From Nymphaea colorata (Eukaryota; Streptophyta; Magnoliopsida; Nymphaeales; Nymphaeaceae): a stretch of 11,638 bases of DNA. A program made the translations under genes and the position numbers. The stretch is from the NCBI RefSeq assembly GCF_008831285.2, contig NC_045151.1:4959544-4971181 (forward strand), read 5' to 3'. The notes beneath the pieces were generated by a model, which was given only the letters and a program-made list of their open reading frames with translations, ran no database searches and was not told where the DNA came from. Positions 7,139 through 11,638 of this stretch are shown here, in pieces. How positions within the stretch are numbered: the stretch's first letter is position 1; each line of letters begins with the position of its first letter.

Positions 7139-7880
7139 AACCCGACTAACCCGTGTTTTCCCTGAGGTTCCAGTTGCAAGTGTACATGTGCCGCATGGGT
7201 ATCTGGGCTATGAAAATACAAGCAATAAGAAAATTAAATATCATTTCCAATGCAAGGCTAGATAAACTAAAATATCATTTCAAATGCCACCCGATGAACC
7301 GATGGATATGGGAAAATATGTTCAAGAACGTGAACATCAAAACTGCTCAACTCAGCCAGTACTGACCGAAGCGGATGTAATTTTGGATACTTAATTTAAT
7401 CAAACATGCGACCCTTGTTACCATTTCTCCTCCCCAGTACTTTATCTCTGTCTGTTCTCCTGGAATGATGGTGCAATAAAGGAACTCTGTACAGCGTCAA
7501 AATTTATATTTGACAGATGATTACAAGAAATTTTTGAAAACATATTCCCGCCTCTTTGGAACTGCAGAAAAGCACAGAAAAACAAATTGCAATCATTAAT
7601 CTCGATAGGTCCACATGGTCAACTTTGTTATTCAATATTCAGAATAACAAGATTGATATTCTCCGATCTTGACCTGCAGAAATGGCACAACTCAACAATG
7701 AGAGCAGCATATTGAAGCGTTTGGGGTTAAAAAGGATAAAAACAAAAGAAAACAGACTAATGTAATGCTGTAGAAAGATTTCAATACAAACAAAAAGTAT
7801 GCAAGAACTTGATCGGCTACAGATGAATACCGGCAATGTCCACCTCTATCCGGGCATTAGTTGCATGTAGTCCTTCAAAA
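7139..7880. other. Unassigned intergenic region
   Basis: I see no gene I can name. A 70-codon frame on + (7153-7365) and a 65-codon frame on - (7639-7836) show no known motif. AATAAA at 7475-7480 is a canonical-looking signal on the + strand without an attached gene. If the - strand exons at 7891-8140 are real, part of this stretch would be their 3' UTR. Confidence 0.5.
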
Positions 7881-7890
7881 GGCATACGCA

Positions 7891-7914
7891 TCAATAGCTA
7901 TAAGCCTTGGCCGA
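7891..7914 (-). CDS. Candidate short terminal exon, - strand
   Basis: On the - strand a strong acceptor (TTTTTGCTTGCTTGCAG) ends at 7915 and is followed by eight codons reading S-A-K-A-Y-S-Y-stop. Joined in phase 0 to the segment ending at 8019 it would extend a frame reading RVKNEFVAE. The donor there (GAG/GTTGGC) is weak. This is an inference from splice signals only; I recognise no protein family. Confidence 0.2.
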   Translation of the reverse strand, partial: SAKAYSY

Positions 7915-8031
7915 CTGCAAGCAAGCAAAAATGTGTAAACAGGTAAACTAGGATAGTTAACGAATTTCTAAAGGTGGCACTGAAAAGGAGAGAAGCAAAA
8001 AGAAGACAGATAGCCAACCTCGGCAACAAAT

Positions 8032-8140
8032 TCATTTTTGACCCGAGATACATGATTCTATGCGTTCAAGTAGATGCACTTTTAGAGCTTGTGGAATTTG
8101 AGAATTGAAGGTTGCCTTGGCATCGGATATCAAAAGTGGC
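8032..8140 (-). CDS. Candidate terminal coding exon, - strand
   Basis: A T-rich acceptor (CATCATTTCATTGCAG) ends at 8141 on the - strand. It is followed by an open frame in phase 1 of 35 codons, reading PLLISDAKATFNSQIPQALK and then VHLLERIE, before SCISGQK and TGA at 8032. The composition is that of an amphipathic helical protein, not of chance AT-rich sequence. Directly past ERIE, the next frame is also open and protein-like (HVSRVKNEFVAE) up to a possible donor at 8019. The real exon may therefore use that frame after a one-base difference, or the gene may simply end at 8032. No upstream exon was located and no family is recognised. The gene would converge on PEX13. Confidence 0.3.
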
Positions 8141-8950
8141 CTGCAATGAAATGATGATGTGAAATCAAAATATTCGAACAGCCATAAGAAAACAATTTGG
8201 ACTGTGACAACAAGCAACGTCATATTTTTCATCACAAAATGATGCACGACAATCTCAAAGGACTAACAGTCTTAACTCCACTCAGCAATGTAAAACCTTT
8301 CAACTTTCTGGTCTCATTATTGGTACCATCATAAAATGTTCAATAAGTATATCAAGAGAATCAAAATACAGGTACTTTCTTCTAACACGTGGAAAGAAAT
8401 ACCACAAAATTGCTTAATCACCCTTCTAAATATATGTATAATGCCCAGCCTTCGTGGTGCGTCCAGTTTTATTTTCCATCGCACCTTTTAAAGCAAATGT
8501 TGAAATTTGACTTTAACATGTCAGCATTTTTTTATACATTTTTTTCCAGTAGAAAGAGCTGGATCTTGGCTAACTAATGGTCCCGTTTGGGAGAAAAAGA
8601 GATTGCATAAGCTCAGTAAAATCCCAGTTGTATCCAGAGACATGAAAGGAGTTACAGGAAAATGAGGATAAAGGTGTAATTATGCAGGGATAGACTAGTA
8701 ATTTGTTAATGACAGGATAAAGGATGTTAAGCAGGATTATAATCATTCAAATTGAGTGACTGAATAAGATAGTTAATCAATGATGTAAGTTAGATAATCG
8801 TCAGGAGTAAATTAATTAAACAAAATTGCATGTTATTGGGTATCAACCTTAAGAGGACACACTGGGCAACTGGGCCCCTGCCAACCACCTCCTTAAACCA
8901 TTCTAAATAGGGGAAATGGGGGTTCAGCAAAACGACCCCCTTGAGCCCCC
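8141..8950. other. Unassigned AT-rich region
   Basis: I find no convincing exon here. A 62-codon + frame (8389-8577) is Phe/Lys-rich and unremarkable. GGTCCCGTTTGGGAG at 8579-8593 resembles the terminal sequence of some plant MITEs, but I found no matching inverted end. If the - strand exon at 8032-8140 is real, this would include its upstream intron. Confidence 0.45.
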
Positions 8951-8952
8951 TT

Positions 8953-9057
8953 GAGGAAAGAGAAAGAGAAAAGATAGAAAGAGGGAGAGAAGTATAGAAA
9001 GAAGGGAAGAAGAAGAGAGGAGGAACAGAAGAGGGTGAAAAGGAAGAGCAAGGAGAG
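8953..9057 (+). repeat. Polypurine tract, about 105 bp
   Basis: About 99 of 105 bases are A or G, made of irregular GAAAG, GAGAGAAG and GAAGAAG words and broken by six pyrimidines. Such tracts occur in plant 5' leaders and promoters and beside LTR-element ends, and they can adopt triplex structures in vitro. Which applies here is not decidable. The Ser/Pro/Phe-rich - strand frame over it is a by-product. Confidence 0.9.
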
Positions 9058-10235
9058 TCTGGCGTGCAAGGGTTAGAGGCATTTGAACTCAAGTATGGCC
9101 TAGTTTTTTTCGGTTGTTTTTCAGATAGATCAGGGTTTCCAAGATTTTGAGCAAGGGAGTAGGGTTTTGACGTCGGGTTTTAAGAACCCATTAGAATTGA
9201 TGCTTGATTCATTGATTCCAAAAAAGAACTCAAGAGAATTATGCTCGTTCTTGATGAGCCCACGTCCCAAACCCTAGGTCATGCCCCAATCTAGGGGGGA
9301 CGGGTTGAGTTAGGGTTTGTAGGAATGGCATGCACCACTCCTATAGGTGTGGCCAGCCATGACTGGCCACTGATTGTTATTTCTTGCGCCTTTGAATGTA
9401 CGAAGTATGGATCATTGCTATAGCAAATACCATCAGGGTTGGACACTGCAGGATAGCTAGAATTTGTGGATTTTCAGAGTCTACCCTAACTACAAGTATA
9501 CAAGTTTAAGAGATTGGGTGGTTCCCATAGGCAGCCACCTGCACCAATGGGTATGTTTACTCCTCTCTGGTGTGTGGCCATGATACCATGGTTGTCTAAC
9601 ACGCAAGAGTGTAGAAATGGGAGTTTTGTCCATGTTCAATCATGGGCCATTAACTAGATAATTGACACCAATTGCTGAATGGTGCACTGTGATCACCTAC
9701 ACCACTTCGAACGTGCATTATCTTAGGAAATAACCACTGCATTTGATTTTTGTTTATGGACGCGGAAGGCGTGGCCTGAACGAGAAGTTTAGGTTATGAT
9801 TGTCGTGGGCATGATGTGCCTTGCCTGACATTAAGCCGCGCACAGACTTTGAAATTTGACTGCTTCTATATGGTTATGGCTTCTAATCTATGATGAAGGT
9901 TGCCTAGCTTTTAGCTTTTGGCATACATGTTCAGCTGACAGCTGTGGAGATTGCTGGATTGTACAGAATACTGTATAGTGGAACGAACTGCAATACATGG
10001 TATGAAGGATTATAATTCTATTAATTTTGTTGTATATGATACGTGTGATTTGATTGATACTTGACTGTTTGTTGTGTGATTGTTTATCATGAGAATGATG
10101 ATGGCATAGACAATGGTCTAAGGCAGGGTTAGTTTCTGATATTCTGACAGACTGGATGCCAATTGAGCCCATCATAAAAGGGGTCTAGGCAGATCAGGGG
10201 CCCGAGGTTAGATTCTATTCCATTCTGTTCCTTTG
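9058..10235. other. Unassigned region with AGGGTTT words
   Basis: No gene is recognised. Between 9125 and 9320 several AGGGTTT/AAACCCTA words occur (near 9131, 9170, 9269 and 9311). CAAACCCTA (9268-9276) and TAGGGTTTG (9311-9319) are an inverted pair. Together with the upstream purine tract this resembles the leader of a plant gene, but no convincing coding exon follows, so a transposable-element remnant is as likely. A 95-codon - strand frame (9888-10175) is Ser/His/Ile-rich and unconvincing. Confidence 0.4.
9349..9370. repeat. 8-bp hairpin GTGGCCAG
   Basis: GTGGCCAG (9349-9356) and CTGGCCAC (9363-9370) pair perfectly across a six-base loop. It is a GC-rich stem in an otherwise AT-rich area, and its role is unknown. 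Confidence 0.8.
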
Positions 10236-10301
10236 ATATGATGGGGTTACTCCTTAGGCTTCTCTCTCAGGCTATTCATGAGGAGCCAGTCCCCATCATA
10301 T
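10236..10301. repeat. 11-bp inverted repeat ATATGATGGGG
   Basis: ATATGATGGGG (10236-10246) is matched by CCCCATCATAT (10291-10301), with 44 bases between them. It could be the ends of a very small inverted-repeat element or a chance match. I see no duplicated flanks. Confidence 0.7.
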
Positions 10302-10515
10302 GACAGCAGGGAGTGCTAGTTTTGCTGCTATTGAAGCCTACATTGAGCTCGCATTTCTGTCCTGGAGTCATGGATGGGTTTATCCCCAACCACTTCACAT
10401 TGATTCGTTCTGTATCGGCAGTAAGCTACCACAATTGTCCTCTGGTCCTAATCACCCTTTAAGAGTCACCATCTCCCGTTACTCGGGACTAGTCGGGAAT
10501 GTGTGTTCTGTATGA
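10300..10515 (+). other. Unrecognised 71-codon open frame
   Basis: The frame starts MTAGSASFAAIEAYIELAFL and continues with SWSHGW and a Pro/Ser-rich tail. A CAG acceptor-like site (GACAGCAG, ending 10308) falls near its start. Its composition is more protein-like than most chance frames here, but no domain is recognised and no good donor was found downstream. It could be an exon of a gene ending near 10770 or be chance. Confidence 0.2.
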
Positions 10516-10688
10516 AATTGTAGTGGTGTTTGCCTAATTACTGTGTCACACTTTGCACATATATCTGTTGCTCTTTCTCATAGATGCAAATTGACTATAG
10601 TGGGAATCAGTCTAAGTTATCTAAATGATAGATTGTTGAAGCTAGGCCCCATTCAGAGTTTATCTAATGATTTGAATTAATCTTTTCC

Positions 10689-10704
10689 TTTTTTTTTTTT
10701 TTTT
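10689..10704 (+). repeat. T16 homopolymer
   Basis: Sixteen consecutive T bases follow TCTTTTCC and precede GGTTCTCACTAGGCAG. The combination looks like an exaggerated polypyrimidine tract of a splice acceptor ending at 10720, but it could also be a reverse-oriented poly(A) remnant of a retroposed sequence. Confidence 0.85.
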
Positions 10705-10720
10705 GGTTCTCACTAGGCAG

Positions 10721-10770
10721 ATGATCATGGTGCAAGTTCGAGAACAGGGCGATTTTGGGAGAGAAGATGA
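10721..10770 (+). CDS. Candidate terminal exon fragment
   Basis: After the T16 tract and the CAG at 10718-10720, one frame (phase 2) reads DHGASSRTGRFWERR and then TGA at 10768-10770. It is followed by T-rich sequence that looks like a 3' UTR. The alternative ATG frame from 10721 encodes 42 residues without a recognisable motif. No upstream exon is confirmed and no family is known to me. This is a weak call based on splice-like context and composition. Confidence 0.18.
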
Positions 10771-10902
10771 TGCCATCCTTTTGGCCTCACGTTTTTTGTT
10801 TGGGAGACTTTTCATATACATAGTACCCACTAGTTGGCTTGAGGTGTGATAATTGTGTATAAAACAATGTTTGTATGAAAGTGTTCATATCTATGTTATA
10901 TA

Positions 10903-11257
10903 GCCACAAATGTCTTCTTGGGTTTTTATCAGCAATGTTTTTCTTGGATATTTTTAAACAAAGTTGTTTCTTTAAGAAAAATCTTGAAGTTTTTTAAAAA
11001 AAATCAAATATTCAAAATATTAGGTAAAAATAAGTAAATGAGAAATTAATAGAAGACATAACAATATCTTGTTAAAAGATAAAAATGATAAGTAATACAT
11101 AAAACAATGAAACAAAAAAAGAAAAAAAGGGAAACAGAAAACGAAAACAAAAAAATGAAAAAAACCCATTTTAAACTTATTTTTTAATTTTTTGCGTATT
11201 TTTTCTATTTTTTCATTAATGTAACGATATTTTTGAAAACATCACAATGTTTGTAGT
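10903..11257. mobile_element. Shorter AT-rich element related to 3176-4273
   Basis: The left end reads GCCACAAATGTC, close to GCCACAAATATC at 3176. The right end, reverse complemented, reads ACTACAAACATTGTGATG, close to the GCCACAAAAATCACAATA end at 4273. The interior shares the words TTTTTCTTGGATATTTTT and ACGATATTTTTGAAAA in the same order and style as the larger element. It is about 355 bp with no coding capacity, so it would be a MITE-like deletion derivative. GTTAT occurs on both sides (near 10894 and 11256), but I would not call it a target duplication with confidence. Confidence 0.45.
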
Positions 11258-11358
11258 TATGCACTTATGGTATGATATAATGTTATCTAAAATGCACAAT
11301 CTTATCTTGCATTGGTGTACACCTGTCACTCCTTTAATCTAGAGCACCTTATCTGCTT

Positions 11359-11447
11359 AGGATAGGTCGTGCTATGTGCCAATTATTGTAGACAACTTAT
11401 TTGTTCATGTAGGACAGGTCAAGTTATATACTAATTATATAGATAAA
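11359..11447 (+). repeat. Imperfect 52-bp tandem repeat
   Basis: AGGATAGGTCGTGCTATGTG (from 11359) and AGGACAGGTCAAGTTATATA (from 11411) begin two diverged units. Both continue with a version of CCAATTATTGTAGACAA / CTAATTATATAGATAA. About two thirds of the positions agree, so the duplication is old. Confidence 0.6.
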
Positions 11448-11483
11448 AAATTTCATTATTGTATGTACACTTCTTTTGGTGGA

Positions 11484-11532
11484 GTACCCATACCGGTATG
11501 GCCGTACCCGGTACGGTGGTACGGCCCGGTAC
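11484..11532. repeat. Clustered GTACGG/CCGGTA palindromes
   Basis: CATACCGGTATG (11489-11500) is a perfect 12-bp palindrome. CCGTAC (11502-11507) and GTACGG (11511-11516) form a second inverted pair, and ACGGCCCGGTACG continues the pattern to 11532. The island is strikingly GC-rich within AT-rich DNA and directly abuts the hairpin at 11533. A weaker relative lies at 936-973. Confidence 0.8.
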
Positions 11533-11568
11533 GTTTGGATCTGGTTTGAGTCGGAACCAGATCCAAAC
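11533..11568. repeat. Perfect 14-bp hairpin, GTTTGGATCTGGTT
   Basis: GTTTGGATCTGGTT (11533-11546) and AACCAGATCCAAAC (11555-11568) pair without a mismatch around the eight-base loop TGAGTCGG. It adjoins the GTACGG palindromes, and the two together may be the terminus of a dispersed repeat continuing past the window edge. Confidence 0.93.
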
Positions 11569-11638
11569 TGTATTATAACTAAAAAGTAAAAAGAAAATGA
11601 CTTGACTTGATCCTTTATTTTTTTTTTTTTTACTTGCA

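Noticed and set aside
8579-8593. GGTCCCGTTTGGGAG as a MITE terminus
   Set aside because: It resembles known plant MITE ends, but I found no inverted partner or flanking duplication nearby.
8790-9092. 100-codon - strand Ser/Pro/Phe-rich frame
   Set aside because: Its composition is just the complement of the polypurine tract.

Overview
The window looks like nuclear DNA of a seed plant, probably an angiosperm. It is AT-rich and mostly non-coding. It has plant-type spliced exons, dinucleotide microsatellites, MITE-like inverted-repeat elements and a decayed piece of plastid DNA. No bacterial gene organisation, CRISPR array, tRNA or operon is visible. The species cannot be named from this sequence.

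The one gene I recognise with confidence is the 3' end of PEX13, a peroxisomal membrane import factor, on the + strand. Two coding exons (5902-5994 and 6078-6293) are joined by an 83-bp intron with normal GT..AG borders and matching phase. A 3' UTR follows, with a doubled AATAAA signal at 6670-6679. I found none of the upstream PEX13 exons (proline-rich N terminus, Gly/Tyr-rich region, the segment before the conserved domain) in 1-5901. Either a very long intron fills the left half of the window or this is a 5'-truncated copy.

Left to right: 1-1000 is unassigned. 1368-1820 is a mutated plastid 23S rRNA fragment on the - strand (a NUPT). 2025-2093 is a compound (TA)n(GA)n microsatellite. 2209-4442 looks like a composite repeat island with GCCTAGGC-rich ends, an AT-rich 'acatataa' repeat array, and a nested ~1.1-kb element bounded by GCCACAAA-type inverted ends. 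4667-4712 is a perfect 23-bp tandem duplication. 5300-5690 is a less AT-rich block of unknown origin. PEX13 occupies 5902 to about 6700.

Right of PEX13, 6700-7140 carries an unrecognised organelle-like open frame on the - strand. 7890-8140 holds possible terminal exon(s) of a gene converging on PEX13 from the - strand. 8580-10700 is mostly unassigned, with a strong polypurine tract at 8953-9057. 10721-10770 is a weak candidate terminal exon. 10903-11257 looks like a diverged, shorter relative of the nested AT-rich element. The right edge has a cluster of GTACGG/CCGGTA palindromes followed by a perfect 14-bp hairpin.

I see no new multi-gene system. The most useful observations are the PEX13 exons, the plastid rRNA insertion, the nested repeat structure, and the candidate exon whose two reading frames look complementary.
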